Positions 33,470 through 42,190 of a stretch of DNA of 64,000 nucleotides are shown in pieces. The stretch covers positions 992,001-1,056,000 of the forward strand of contig OY970370.1 of assembly GCA_963718745.1 (NCBI GenBank), written 5' to 3'. Under the pieces are notes generated by a model. The model ran no database searches. It was not told the DNA's origin and saw only the letters and a list, made by a program, of their open reading frames with translations. The stretch's first letter is position 1. Every line of letters begins with the position of its first letter. A program made the position numbers and the translations under genes. This DNA is from Fermentibacter sp963718745 [NCBI: Candidatus Fermentibacterota bacterium]. Its GTDB lineage: Bacteria > Fermentibacterota > Fermentibacteria > Fermentibacterales.

Positions 33470-34591
33470 CTATTCCTCTATCAGTTCGACATTCGCCCTG
33501 GGAACGATCGCCCTGGACGAGTCTCCGAACTCCACCTCCAGGACTCGCACCTTCGCCTCGGTCTCCAGGAGCTGGAGTTCCGCCGGGAGGGCCGTGACCC
33601 TTCCGAGCCTGCCGAAGTAGGGGGCACGGATGACTCGTATGGGCGAACCAACGTCGAGGGCGCCCTGCTCCCGGCCCTCGTCCCGTCCCTTCATCGCAGC
33701 CTCGACAGGGATGACCACTTCAGGCCTGATCACCCCGGCGCGGATCTGGGTGGCGCCGTTTATGCTCGCGAGCATCCCCTCGCGGCTGCAGAGAAGGTCG
33801 AAGGTGCCTCGGGCCATGTGCATCCTGCCGAAGCCCTCGGTGAGGATGAGAGTGATGCCCTTGTTCTCGTGGCCCGTGATGGCCACTCCGAGGTCGTATC
33901 CGAGGAAGTCCTTGAGATCCCTGTCGTCGAAGCCGCCGGTGACTATGCCCTTCACGCCGGCCGACACCGCCTTCCTGAGCGTGGCGTGGCTGACGAAAGA
34001 TCCTCCTATCAGGATCTTGCCGGCGCAGGATGCATCTATCAGGTCGGCCGTCAGCTCCTGTTCAGGTGACTTTACAGCCTTCCGGATCTCTCCCCTCGTC
34101 TCGCCGCCGATCCCGAAGATGCCCTGGACGAATGTGGCACGGGTCTCGATTATGACTCCCTCGTCCTCGATGATCCCGACAACCCTGCCCTTCACGTAGG
34201 CTTCGATGGTGACGGGCGAGGGGGGCTCCCTGAGGACCGCCTGCCCCGTCACCTTGTTGAAGCTCTCGAATGTTCCCTCGATCGGTGACCTGACCGTGTT
34301 CCTGAAGAGCCCGAAGATCCCCTTCGACTGCGCGATCGTATCCTCGACCGCCAGGGGATCCCCCTCCTTCTTCAGCAGGAGCGTGGGGATGTCCTCGGGC
34401 GGCACTCCCAGGATGTTCGCCAGGTTGATCATCTTGACGTTGCCCGGAAGCTCGGTGCGCGCGACCACGGTATCCGCCGAGACCTCGTCGCCGATCTTCG
34501 CCAGGACTCTCCCCTTGAGCGGGAGGCGGCGCTCCTTGCGGATGACCGCCACATCGGCCACGCGGAGACCGGGGGTGTATGCGAAAGCCAT
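33470..34591 (-). CDS. barrel-sandwich and KOW-like domain protein of the GlmL cluster
   Basis: 373 soluble residues. The N-terminal 165 residues show repeated short beta hairpins of the biotinyl/lipoyl or RnfC-type barrel-sandwich kind (LKGRVLAKIGDEVSADTVVART, VRSPIEGTFESFNKVTGQAVL, VKGRVVGIIEDEGVIIETRA are the spans). A central alpha/beta part follows (IDASCAGKILIGGSFVSHATLRKAVSAG region). The C-terminus is KOW-like (GSPIRVIRAPYFGRLGRVTAL, VEFGDSSRAIVPRANVELI). No known enzyme is recognised. It lies 3 nt after the GlmL-type ATPase gene with GGAGGTAGGAG before its ATG, so the two are almost certainly co-translated partners. Confidence 0.75.
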   Translation of the reverse strand: MAFAYTPGLRVADVAVIRKERRLPLKGRVLAKIGDEVSADTVVARTELPGNVKMINLANILGVPPEDIPTLLLKKEGDPLAVEDTIAQSKGIFGLFRNTVRSPIEGTFESFNKVTGQAVLREPPSPVTIEAYVKGRVVGIIEDEGVIIETRATFVQGIFGIGGETRGEIRKAVKSPEQELTADLIDASCAGKILIGGSFVSHATLRKAVSAGVKGIVTGGFDDRDLKDFLGYDLGVAITGHENKGITLILTEGFGRMHMARGTFDLLCSREGMLASINGATQIRAGVIRPEVVIPVEAAMKGRDEGREQGALDVGSPIRVIRAPYFGRLGRVTALPAELQLLETEAKVRVLEVEFGDSSRAIVPRANVELIEE

Positions 34592-34594
34592 CTC

Positions 34595-36463
34595 CTACCT
34601 CCCCAGGGAAAGGAACTTGTCAGGATAGGCGGTAAGAGCCATGGCCCACTCCTGCAGTTTCTTGACTCTCTCGGAATCGCCCGAGGGCAGCACGAAGGGT
34701 CTTCCCCTGCCGTCGAGCACGATTCCGACCACTCCGCCTTCGAGGTCCGTCTCCAGGACCTTCCCGGGACCAGCGCCCACGTCGAAGTTCTTCGCAGGCC
34801 TGATGACGCTCCTGGCCTTCTCTCCCACACCGAGGGGGATCACCTGCATCCGGCCGAACTCGATCGACACCTCCCGGGTCTTGCCGTCGGGCATGTGCAT
34901 CGAGATCGACGCGACCTGGGAGCCATCCTTGCCAAGCCCGGAAGGGGCGACGCAGGAACCGAGCCTGATCAGACAGTCCTTGTCGAAGACTTCGGTTGCG
35001 GCCCGGGGTAGAACCTCCGAGAGGACACCGAGCTGAGGCATCATGAATATCGAATCCACCGAGAGCATCGTGACGCCCTCCGGCACGAAGGAGTCAATGA
35101 GCATGAGAGCGGCCTGGCTCCGCCTGGGTGCGTGCGAAAGCACTCCGCCAGATCCGATCAGCAGGTCGAGCGCCATCATGTTCACGAGCGTCGCCCCGGT
35201 CTGCGTCTGGTCGAAGGCGTCGCCGATGGTCCGCTCCTGCGCCACTCCCTTGAGGCCGACGGCCAGGTCCCTGTGCTGGACGAGGGCCAGCCTCAGCGCC
35301 TCCCTGGCTATGGCCTGCTCGATGATGAGCTCCTCGAGAGTCTGGGGGACGGTGGTGGGCCGGATCATCTTGTTCCTGATCCTGTTGCGGAGGTCCGCCT
35401 CGTCCATCCTGAACGGCACCCACCGCATCACATTGTCGAGCCCTGCGCTGGCGAGTACGTTGGAGACGCTGTAGCTCATGCCGAGGTTGGCGGACACCGT
35501 GCGGTTGAACACGGGCTGTCCCTCGCAGTCGAAGACGGAGAACACGTCGGTGGTCGCGCCTCCGATGTCGACGCCCATCACATGGATGTTCTCGGCCTTC
35601 GCGACCATCTCGATCAGCTTGCCTACCGCGCCCGGCGTGGGCATTATGGGGACGTTCTCCCAGTCGTTGCCCACGTAGTGCCCCGCCCACTGCATCAGCC
35701 TGCCGTATCCGGGGGCCTGGGCCATCACGTGCTCCATGAACAGCTCGTGTATCGTATCACGCGCCGGGCTGAGGTTCTCCTTCTCGAGGACGGGCCTGAT
35801 GTTGGGCACGACCTTGAGGGCGGCTATCTCTCCCAGCTCGTTGCTGACTTCGTCCGCTGCGTCGCAGTTGCCCGCGAAGATCACGGGGAGCTTGTACCCG
35901 ACCCCGAAGCGGGGCTTGGGATCCGCGGCCCTGATGACCTGGGCCAGCTCCACGACGTGATCCACCGTTCCTCCGTCGATGCCGCCGGAGAGAAGGATCA
36001 TGTCGGGGCGGAGGCGCCTTATGTCTGCGACCTTCTCGTGGAAGAGCCGCCCGTCGTTCGATGCGACGACGTCCATCACGATGGCTCCGGCACCCAGAGC
36101 GGCCCTCTGGGCGCTCTCGCCCGTCATGCTCTTCACGACGCCGGCCACGGTCATCTGGAGCCCGCCGCCCGCCGAGGAGGTGGACATGTAGATGTCGACA
36201 CCCCTCGTGGGGTCGTCCCCGACGAAGATGCCTTCCTTGTCGTCGGTCAGGAACTGCCGCGACAGCAGGTCCTCGATCTCGCCGACGGCGTTGAGCACGC
36301 CCTTGGTGACGTCCTCTGCGGGAGCCTCCACCGTCGTGGGCGCCTCCCCGCGCGTGATGAGCCGATACTCGCCATCGCGCTTCTCGATGAGGATCGCCTT
36401 GGTGGTCGTACTACCGCAGTCGGTCGCCAGTATCCTCGTTATTTCCTTGTCGGCCAACGCCAT
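34595..36463 (-). CDS. GlmL/MutL-family ASKHA ATPase
   Basis: 622 residues of the glutamate mutase L family (actin/Hsp70/sugar-kinase fold). The phosphate-1 loop is ILATDCGSTTTKAILIE near the N-terminus, and the second nucleotide loop is VMGVDIGGATTDVFSVF around residue 300. Other signatures are STSSAGGGLQMTVAGVV and LLSGGIDGGTVDHV. In clostridia GlmL lies between the two subunits of B12-dependent glutamate mutase, possibly as a reactivase. Here no mutase subunit is nearby, and the gene leads a set of membrane proteins, so its partner is probably different. ATG with GGGAG just upstream. Confidence 0.88.
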   Translation of the reverse strand: MALADKEITRILATDCGSTTTKAILIEKRDGEYRLITRGEAPTTVEAPAEDVTKGVLNAVGEIEDLLSRQFLTDDKEGIFVGDDPTRGVDIYMSTSSAGGGLQMTVAGVVKSMTGESAQRAALGAGAIVMDVVASNDGRLFHEKVADIRRLRPDMILLSGGIDGGTVDHVVELAQVIRAADPKPRFGVGYKLPVIFAGNCDAADEVSNELGEIAALKVVPNIRPVLEKENLSPARDTIHELFMEHVMAQAPGYGRLMQWAGHYVGNDWENVPIMPTPGAVGKLIEMVAKAENIHVMGVDIGGATTDVFSVFDCEGQPVFNRTVSANLGMSYSVSNVLASAGLDNVMRWVPFRMDEADLRNRIRNKMIRPTTVPQTLEELIIEQAIAREALRLALVQHRDLAVGLKGVAQERTIGDAFDQTQTGATLVNMMALDLLIGSGGVLSHAPRRSQAALMLIDSFVPEGVTMLSVDSIFMMPQLGVLSEVLPRAATEVFDKDCLIRLGSCVAPSGLGKDGSQVASISMHMPDGKTREVSIEFGRMQVIPLGVGEKARSVIRPAKNFDVGAGPGKVLETDLEGGVVGIVLDGRGRPFVLPSGDSERVKKLQEWAMALTAYPDKFLSLGR

Positions 36464-36863
36464 CTCCCTTCGGATCCCCGCGGACTCCGCGGCGGAGCCA
36501 TGCAAAGAAACCCTGCCTCCGGGGACGGGCGGCCTTCTCGGCGGCCCTTGCACCGGCTTCGCGGGCGTTCTCGTCTTCGATCGCGCAAATCAGCTTCTCG
36601 ACGTTCTCACGGTCCTCGATCATCCTGACGAACTTCTGGTAGTCCTTCGAGTCGATCACCAGGGTCACCATGGGATCCATGAATATCAGCATCTGGTTGC
36701 CCAGGAACGAAAGCGGCTTGACCGATTCGAGGAACATGACCGCAGGCACGGTCATCTGGCGCTCGACGACCTTCCTCGCGATCTTCGCCGAGAGCTCGCT
36801 GAAGTCCTCTGCCACGCCCTCAGGCGGGAGGCTTTCCCACGTACCGGTCTCTGATAAACGCAA
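36411..36863 (-). CDS. small conserved-looking protein upstream of the GlmL-type ATPase
   Basis: 150 residues. The core (about residues 20-105) is a helix-rich module, DFSELSAKIARKVVERQMTVPAVMFLES, then LIFMDPMVTLVIDSKDYQKFVRMIEDRENVEKLI. The last 40 residues are Arg/Gly-rich and overlap the ATPase start by 53 nt. The predicted start is a TTG with GGAGG 6 nt upstream, inside the previous gene; a GTG at 36815 just after that gene's stop is an alternative. Function unknown. Always-coupled position before the ATPase suggests an accessory role. Confidence 0.65.
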   Translation of the reverse strand: MRLSETGTWESLPPEGVAEDFSELSAKIARKVVERQMTVPAVMFLESVKPLSFLGNQMLIFMDPMVTLVIDSKDYQKFVRMIEDRENVEKLICAIEDENAREAGARAAEKAARPRRQGFFAWLRRGVRGDPKGDGVGRQGNNEDTGDRLR

Positions 36864-37230
36864 CTACTTCCTCCCGGTTTCCGGAAGAGAACTGTACCGA
36901 GAGCCCCCTGAACTTCGCAAGGGGCGTGGGAGCCGGGAAGGGGCTCAGGAGCGCCCCCCTGGAGTCGGTGGTGATGCTCCTCACCTCTCTCCAGGTGCGT
37001 TTCTCGACTCCGAAGAGGGATTTCTTCTCCACTCCGGACTCGTCCATGCGGAATCGCACCGGGAGAAAGAAGCTCCACATGGCCAGGAAGAGAAGGCAGA
37101 AACCCACCAGCCCCCACCAGGGCCCGTTCCCGTACCAGCCCGCGAAGATGGAGGCAACGATCATTATAACGATGAGGACGGCAGCGGCCAGGGGACGTTC
37201 CCTGGCCGGGTGCGCCGTCCATTCGAGCAT
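36820..37230 (-). CDS. small membrane protein with PH-like domain
   Basis: 136 residues. After MLEWTAHPARERP come two adjacent membrane spans (LAAAVLIVIMIVASIFAGW and GLVGFCLLFLAMWSFFLPV). Then a beta-rich domain (VRFRMDESGVEKKSLFGVEKRTW as the first strands, FRGLSVQFSSGNREEVVAFI as the last) matches bacterial PH/YdbS-like membrane proteins. The start is placed at an internal ATG, which avoids overlap with gcvPB; an ATG ten codons upstream is possible. Function unknown. It sits between the glycine cleavage operon and the GlmL cluster. Confidence 0.68.
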   Translation of the reverse strand: MLEWTAHPARERPLAAAVLIVIMIVASIFAGWYGNGPWWGLVGFCLLFLAMWSFFLPVRFRMDESGVEKKSLFGVEKRTWREVRSITTDSRGALLSPFPAPTPLAKFRGLSVQFSSGNREEVVAFIRDRYVGKPPA

Positions 37231-37244
37231 TCCGGGCGCCCCTG

Positions 37245-38702
37245 CTACGGGGTCTCCCATTTTTCCACGATCTCGAGTTCCTTGACTGCCCTGACCTCGT
37301 CCAGCCTCAGCACCGGAGTGTTCACCGGGGCGTCGGTCACGAGATGGGGCTTCTCGACGACCTCACGTGCGATGGAGAGCATCGCCCCGGCGAAGGCGTC
37401 CAGGGACTCCAGGCTCTCCGTCTCGGTTGGCTCGATCATCATCGACTCGTGCACGATCATCGGGAAGTACACGGTGGGAGCATGGAACCCATAGTCCAGA
37501 AGCCTCTTGGCCATGTCCAGGGTCCTGACCCCGGCCTTCGCCTGCCTCTCGCCGGAGATGACGAACTCGTGCATGCACGGACCGTTGTCGTAGGGGATGT
37601 CGAAGGTCCCGCCGAGGAGCGTCTTGAGGTAGTTGGCGTTGAGGAGGGCCGTCTCGGAGGCCTCTCTGAGCCCTGCCGCCCCGAGGGTCCTGATGTAGGC
37701 CCACGCACGCACCAGCACGCCGAAGTGGCCATGAAACGCCAGGAGTCTGCCGAAGGAATCCTTGTCGGCTGTCATCCGTGCGGTGCCGTCGGGCGACCTC
37801 CCCACCACCGGATCGGGCAGGTACTTCGCGAGGAAGTCCCTGCATGCGACCGGGCCGGAACCAGGGCCGCCGCCGCCGTGGGGCGTCGAGAAGGTCTTGT
37901 GCAGATTCAGGTGGCAGACGTCGAAACCCATGTCGCCCGGGCGCGCTATTCCGAGCAGGGCGTTCATGTTCGCCCCGTCCATGTAGCAGAGCCCTCCGGC
38001 TTCGTGGACTATCCTTGTTATCTCGTCGATCCCCGATTCGAAGATGCCGAGGGTGTTCGGGTTGGTGAGCATGAGACCCGCGGTGGCGGGGCCGGCCTTG
38101 GCTCTGAGGTCGTCGATGTCCACTTCGCCGCGGGAGTTCGATCCGACGTTGACGGTCCGGAATCCCGCCAGGGTGCACGAGGCCGGGTTCGTTCCGTGCG
38201 CGGAGTCGGGCATCAGTATCTCTACCCTGCCGGTGTCCCCGCGTTCGAGGTGGTAGTGGCGGATCAGGAGGAGGCCGGTCAGCTCGCCGTGCGCGCCGGC
38301 CGCGGGCTGGAGCGAGACGCCTTCGAATCCGGTTATCTCGCAGAGGAAGGATCCGAGCCGGCACATCAGCTCCAGGGCGCCTTCGCAGAGATCCGCGGGC
38401 GCCAGGGGGTGCAGGGACGCGAAGCCTGACAGCCTGGCCAGGTCCTCGTTCAGCTTCGGGTTGTACTTCATGGTGCACGAGCCCAGAGGATACATGCCCT
38501 TGTCCAGATGGTAGTTCTTCGTGCTCAGGTTGACGAAGTGCCTCACCACCTGAGTCTCGCTCACCTCGGGAAGGCCGACGGGGCCGCTCCTCAGGGCATC
38601 CTGACCGAAGACCGCAGCCGGATCGGCCGCGGGCACGTCGAGCTCCGGAAGGTCGATCCCCCTCCTGCCGCAGCAGCTCTCGAGAAAAATGGTGCCCTCC
38701 AT
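37245..38702 (-). CDS. gcvPB: glycine dehydrogenase (decarboxylating) subunit 2
   Basis: PLP-binding C-terminal half of the split P-protein. It decarboxylates glycine and loads the aminomethyl group onto lipoyl-GcvH together with GcvPA. The PLP lysine motif is NLHKTFSTPHGGGGPGSGP (about residues 270-290). Other signatures are LSTKNYHLDKGMYPLGSCTMKYNP in its N-terminal part and MDGANMNALLGIARPGDMG. 485 residues. It starts at ATG overlapping the gcvPA stop (TGATG); GTG one codon earlier is possible. Last gene of the gcvT-H-PA-PB operon. Confidence 0.96.
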   Translation of the reverse strand: MEGTIFLESCCGRRGIDLPELDVPAADPAAVFGQDALRSGPVGLPEVSETQVVRHFVNLSTKNYHLDKGMYPLGSCTMKYNPKLNEDLARLSGFASLHPLAPADLCEGALELMCRLGSFLCEITGFEGVSLQPAAGAHGELTGLLLIRHYHLERGDTGRVEILMPDSAHGTNPASCTLAGFRTVNVGSNSRGEVDIDDLRAKAGPATAGLMLTNPNTLGIFESGIDEITRIVHEAGGLCYMDGANMNALLGIARPGDMGFDVCHLNLHKTFSTPHGGGGPGSGPVACRDFLAKYLPDPVVGRSPDGTARMTADKDSFGRLLAFHGHFGVLVRAWAYIRTLGAAGLREASETALLNANYLKTLLGGTFDIPYDNGPCMHEFVISGERQAKAGVRTLDMAKRLLDYGFHAPTVYFPMIVHESMMIEPTETESLESLDAFAGAMLSIAREVVEKPHLVTDAPVNTPVLRLDEVRAVKELEIVEKWETP

Positions 38703-40045
38703 CACTCCACCCCCCCGCAGATCCGCGCGATCGTGTCGCGCAATCCGTCCATCTCGGCCCTGGTCCTCTTCTCGGTGACCGCTGTCAGGAGCGCCCCGGC
38801 GCCGAGCGCGGGGACGGGGACGCCGGCGAGGTAACCCTTGTCGGCAGCCTTCCGCACGATCAGCCCGGCATCGACCGGGTACTCCAGGACGAACTCACGG
38901 AACGAAGGGGCGCCGAAGACCTTCCGCACGCCGGGGATCCCGGTCAGGGCGTCCTCGAGATAGGCGGCCTTAGAGAGACACTGGAGGGATATCTCCCTGA
39001 ATCCGCTCTCGCCGGCCAACGAGAGATAGACGGTGTTGGCCAGGGCCATCAGAGCTTCGTTGGAGCAGATGTTGCTCGTGGCCTTCTCGCGCCTTATGTG
39101 CTGCTCCCGTGTCTGGAGGGTCAGCACGTAGCCGGTCTGCCCGGCCTTGTCCAGGGTGCGGCCTATGATGCGGCCGGGCATGTTGCGCACGAGCTCCCTG
39201 CGGCATGCCATGAATCCGACATAGGGGCCGCCGAAGGAGAGCGGGACTCCCATGCTCTGGCCCTCGCCCACCGCGATGTCGGCACCGGCGGCTCCGGGGG
39301 ATTCCAGTACGGCCATCGCCACGGGGTCCGCCACAACGACAAGGAGTGCGCCCGCTGAATGAGCCATCCCGGCGGCAGCCCGGACATCCTGCACCACTCC
39401 GTGGAAATCGGGCTGCTGGATCATGAGGGCGGCTGCGTCGACTACGAGTCTGCCTGCGGCCTCGATGTCGATCGAGCCGTCGGCGCTCCAGGGTACGACG
39501 TCCATGCCGAAGCCGCCCTGGGCCAGATAGGTCCGGATGACTTCGAGGTAGCGCGGGTTGAGGGAGCCCGAAACGGCCACGCGGTTGCGCCTGGTGGCGC
39601 GCATGGCCATTAGGGCCGCCTCGGCTGCCGCGCTCGCGCCGTCGTACATCGAGGCGTTCGCGCAGTCCAGGCCGGAGAGTCTGGCCATCAGCGTCTGATA
39701 TTCGAAAATGCACTGGAGCGTCCCCTGGCTGACCTCGGCCTGGTAGGGCGTATAGGCCGTGTAGAACTCGCTCCTCAGGAGGATGTGGTCGACGACGGCG
39801 GGGATGAAGTGGTCATAGGCGCCTGCACCTGCGAAACAGACGAGGCCCGCCGCCCGGTTGGACCCGGCCAGCTCCCGCGCCTCGCGCACGAGCTCGAGCT
39901 CGCTCGCAGCTGCGGGAAGATCCAGGGGGCGCGTCATCCTCCTGTCCGCGGGGACTGCCGCGACCAGGTCGTCGATGCTGCGGGCTCCCACGGTATCCAG
40001 CATCCGGCGCCTGTCGGCGCCGAGTATCGAGGTGAATCTGCTCAT
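38702..40045 (-). CDS. gcvPA: glycine dehydrogenase (decarboxylating) subunit 1
   Basis: N-terminal half of the split P-protein, an aminotransferase-fold partner of GcvPB. Typical segments are FLGAGAYDHF here read as FAGAGAYDHFIPAVVDHIL, YTPYQAEVSQGTLQCIFEYQ and GLDCANASMYDGASAAAEAA, with ICSNEALMALANTVYLS in the C-terminal part. 447 residues, the expected size. GGAG precedes the ATG, 8 nt after the gcvH stop. No PLP lysine is expected in this subunit. Confidence 0.95.
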   Translation of the reverse strand: MSRFTSILGADRRRMLDTVGARSIDDLVAAVPADRRMTRPLDLPAAASELELVREARELAGSNRAAGLVCFAGAGAYDHFIPAVVDHILLRSEFYTAYTPYQAEVSQGTLQCIFEYQTLMARLSGLDCANASMYDGASAAAEAALMAMRATRRNRVAVSGSLNPRYLEVIRTYLAQGGFGMDVVPWSADGSIDIEAAGRLVVDAAALMIQQPDFHGVVQDVRAAAGMAHSAGALLVVVADPVAMAVLESPGAAGADIAVGEGQSMGVPLSFGGPYVGFMACRRELVRNMPGRIIGRTLDKAGQTGYVLTLQTREQHIRREKATSNICSNEALMALANTVYLSLAGESGFREISLQCLSKAAYLEDALTGIPGVRKVFGAPSFREFVLEYPVDAGLIVRKAADKGYLAGVPVPALGAGALLTAVTEKRTRAEMDGLRDTIARICGGVE

Positions 40046-40053
40046 CTGGATGC

Positions 40054-40440
40054 CTACTCTCCCGCAAGCTCCCTGTACTGCTCGGCGGAGAGCAGCCCGT
40101 CGAACTGCGAGGGGTTCGAGGGGTGGATGGTTACGAGCCAGCCCTGGCCGTAGCAGTCGGTGTTCACCAGACCCGGGTCGGATTCGAGTGCGACGTTGCC
40201 CGTGACGACCTTGCCGTCGACCGGCGAGAAGAAGTCCTCGGCGGTCTTCACGGCCTCGAGCACGCCCATGGCCTCACCGGTGCGAGCGTCGCGCCCGGCC
40301 GGGGGGAGCTCGACCATGACGATCTCGCCCATGAGACCCTGCGCGTGATCGGTGATGCCCATCGTCAGGTTCCCGTCGGCTCCGCGCCTGACCCACTCGT
40401 GGCTCTTCGTGTACCTGAGATCACCGGGAATGCTGCTCAT
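40054..40440 (-). CDS. gcvH: glycine cleavage system H protein
   Basis: Lipoyl carrier that shuttles the aminomethyl group between P, T and L proteins. 128 residues with YTKSHEWVR at 10-18, GITDHAQGLMGEIVMVELP, and the lipoyl-lysine site GVLEAVKTAEDFFSPVDG (Lys65), close to the usual ESVKA form. AAGGAGG lies 7 nt before the ATG; an open frame upstream is not conserved. The lipoamide dehydrogenase and lipoylation enzymes are not in this window. Confidence 0.96.
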   Translation of the reverse strand: MSSIPGDLRYTKSHEWVRRGADGNLTMGITDHAQGLMGEIVMVELPPAGRDARTGEAMGVLEAVKTAEDFFSPVDGKVVTGNVALESDPGLVNTDCYGQGWLVTIHPSNPSQFDGLLSAEQYRELAGE

Positions 40441-40465
40441 CCCTGGCCTCCTTCCTGATGCGCTG

Positions 40466-41566
40466 TTACTGCCGGCGGCTGCCGGCTGTATAGAACGGTA
40501 GTCTGGAAACGACAACCGGGAGACGGCGGCCCCTGACGTCCGCCTCTATCTTCGTGCCGACCTTCGAGAGGCCCTTCTCGACGTAGCCCAGCCCGACGGC
40601 GATGCCGAGCGCGGGCGCCATGGTTCCACTGGTCACGACGCCGATCTTCCTGTCGCCCTGGAAGAGCTCGGTGCCGTGGCGGATCACTCCCCTGCCCTCG
40701 ACCGTGAGGCCGACCAGCAGCCGGGAGACTCCGTCCGCCTTCTGGCGCCTGAGCACGTCACGTCCGACGAAGTCCTTGTCGGTGGCCAGCTTGACCACCC
40801 AGCCCAGCTTGGCTTCGAGAGGAGAGGTGGAATGATCGATGTCGTTGCCGTACAAGACATATCCAACCTCGAGCCGGAGGGTGTCCCTCGCGGCCAGGCC
40901 GATGGGCCTTACGCCCAGGTCGGCTCCTGACGACATCGCGGCGTCCCAGACAGCCGGAGCATCCTTCGAGGCGACATAGAACTCGAAGCCGTCCTCGCCC
41001 GTGTAACCGGTCCTGGCTATCACTGCGGGGCACCCGGCGACGCTTCCGACGGTCTGCGCGTAGTACCCGATGGAATCCAGGTCCGCCGAAGTGAGGCGGG
41101 AGGCCAGTTCCTGCGACCGGGGCCCCTGGATGGCGACGAGTGCGGTGTCATCGCTCTCGTTCGTGATCCTGACATCGAAGGAGCCCGTGTGGCTTGTGAC
41201 CCAGGCCCAGTCCTTGTCGATGTTCGAGGCGTTGACCACCATGAGGAACTCGTCCTCGGCAAGCCTGTAGACGATCAGGTCGTCGACTATGCCGGCGTCC
41301 GGATAGCACATCGTGCTGTAGTACGCCTTCCCGGGCGCGACATCGGCATTGTTCGTGAGAAGGGCGTCGAGGAACTCTCTGGCTCCCCGACCCTTGATCC
41401 TGAACTCGCCCATGTGGGAGAGATCGAAGAGACCGACGCCCTTGCGGACCGCCATGTGCTCCTCGATCACGCTTCCGTAGCGGATAGGCATCATATAGCC
41501 CGCGAACGACTCGATCTGAGCGTTCAGGGCCACATGCCTTCCATAGAGAGGGGTTTCCTTGTCCAT
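40466..41566 (-). CDS. gcvT: glycine cleavage system aminomethyltransferase
   Basis: Transfers the aminomethyl carbon to tetrahydrofolate, making methylene-THF and releasing ammonia. 366 residues with LFDLSHMGEFRIKG, YYSTMCYPDAGIVDDLIVYRL, NASNIDKDW, RTGYTGEDGFEFYV and RDTLRLEVGYVLYGNDID, all characteristic. First gene of the operon, with a GGGAGAAG ribosome-binding site and its own promoter. No glycine riboswitch fits in the roughly 35-nt leader. Confidence 0.96.
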   Translation of the reverse strand: MDKETPLYGRHVALNAQIESFAGYMMPIRYGSVIEEHMAVRKGVGLFDLSHMGEFRIKGRGAREFLDALLTNNADVAPGKAYYSTMCYPDAGIVDDLIVYRLAEDEFLMVVNASNIDKDWAWVTSHTGSFDVRITNESDDTALVAIQGPRSQELASRLTSADLDSIGYYAQTVGSVAGCPAVIARTGYTGEDGFEFYVASKDAPAVWDAAMSSGADLGVRPIGLAARDTLRLEVGYVLYGNDIDHSTSPLEAKLGWVVKLATDKDFVGRDVLRRQKADGVSRLLVGLTVEGRGVIRHGTELFQGDRKIGVVTSGTMAPALGIAVGLGYVEKGLSKVGTKIEADVRGRRLPVVVSRLPFYTAGSRRQ

Positions 41567-41606
41567 CAGTTATCTTCTCCCTGAAGCATATGGAAAAACT
41601 CTGTCG

Positions 41607-41635
41607 AATCTATGTCGACCGTCCTGCCGGTGCAA
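41607..41635 (-). promoter_or_regulatory. candidate promoter of the glycine cleavage operon
   Basis: Minus-strand TTGCAC, 17-nt spacer, TAGATT. The leader to gcvT is about 35 nt and carries a ribosome-binding site. Confidence 0.5.
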
Positions 41636-41650
41636 TGAGAGGATGGACCC

Positions 41651-42118
41651 GTGCCTGACCGTACCGACCGCAGCCTGGAACTGGCGGCCCGGAGATGGCT
41701 GGCCTCTCTCGGAATGCCCTGCTGGCTGTGGCCCGGCGGGTCGGGAGCCGCGGAGCGCTACGGCCTCCTTCTGCCATCGGGAGCCAGGGTGGCGGTCGGT
41801 CCCTGGCCCGATCCGGGGATCAGCTTCGACGACATGGCCCGCGCCAGGTGCGCATATCTCCTGGCCGTGGATCGTGAGGCGGCAGGCGGACCCTGTCCGA
41901 AGGTGCTAATGACGCTCCGGGACATGGAGCTCCTCGGCAATCCGCTCTCGAAACGCAGCCTCGGAACCGCGTCCGTCCGGAAACCCGGGGATCTGATCCT
42001 GCTCGAGGGAAGGCCGGCGCACCCCCGCCTGCGTTTCCTGCTCGGCTCGCTCCGGCTGCTCCTTGCAGGAGACCCTGAAGCTCACTTTCCAGGGCCACCC
42101 CCGCGTCAGCGGGGATGA
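41651..42118 (+). CDS. hypothetical protein
   Basis: 155 residues from a GTG start, with no family recognised. The chain reads as a small alpha/beta protein (LELAARRWLASLGMPCWLWPGG, YGLLLPSGARVAVGPWP, AYLLAVDREAAGG). It is divergent from gcvT and convergent with pckA. The last residues (FPGPPPRQRG) are encoded by a palindromic repeat whose right arm contains the stop codon, so the natural C-terminus may have been replaced. Absence of a clear ribosome-binding site lowers confidence. Confidence 0.45.
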   Translation: MPDRTDRSLELAARRWLASLGMPCWLWPGGSGAAERYGLLLPSGARVAVGPWPDPGISFDDMARARCAYLLAVDREAAGGPCPKVLMTLRDMELLGNPLSKRSLGTASVRKPGDLILLEGRPAHPRLRFLLGSLRLLLAGDPEAHFPGPPPRQRG

Positions 42119-42124
42119 CCCTGG
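42089..42124. repeat. long imperfect palindrome overlapping a stop codon
   Basis: Outer arms CCAGGG/CCCTGG and inner arms CCCCGC/GCGGGG around a GTCA loop, with two internal mismatches in a 16-bp stem. The CCCCGC-n4-GCGGGGATGA core resembles intergenic palindromic repeats common in many bacterial genomes. It may also act as a terminator for the hypothetical gene. Confidence 0.6.
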
Positions 42125-42190
42125 GCGCAAACTGATTCATGCCAAAGCGTTGCACGTCCATTTCAAGCTATTTAAACCTGAACTGCTACA

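Noticed and set aside
41567-41635. Possible glycine riboswitch ahead of the glycine cleavage operon
   Set aside because: The predicted leader is only about 35 nt and shows no aptamer-like fold, so regulation, if any, must act at the promoter.
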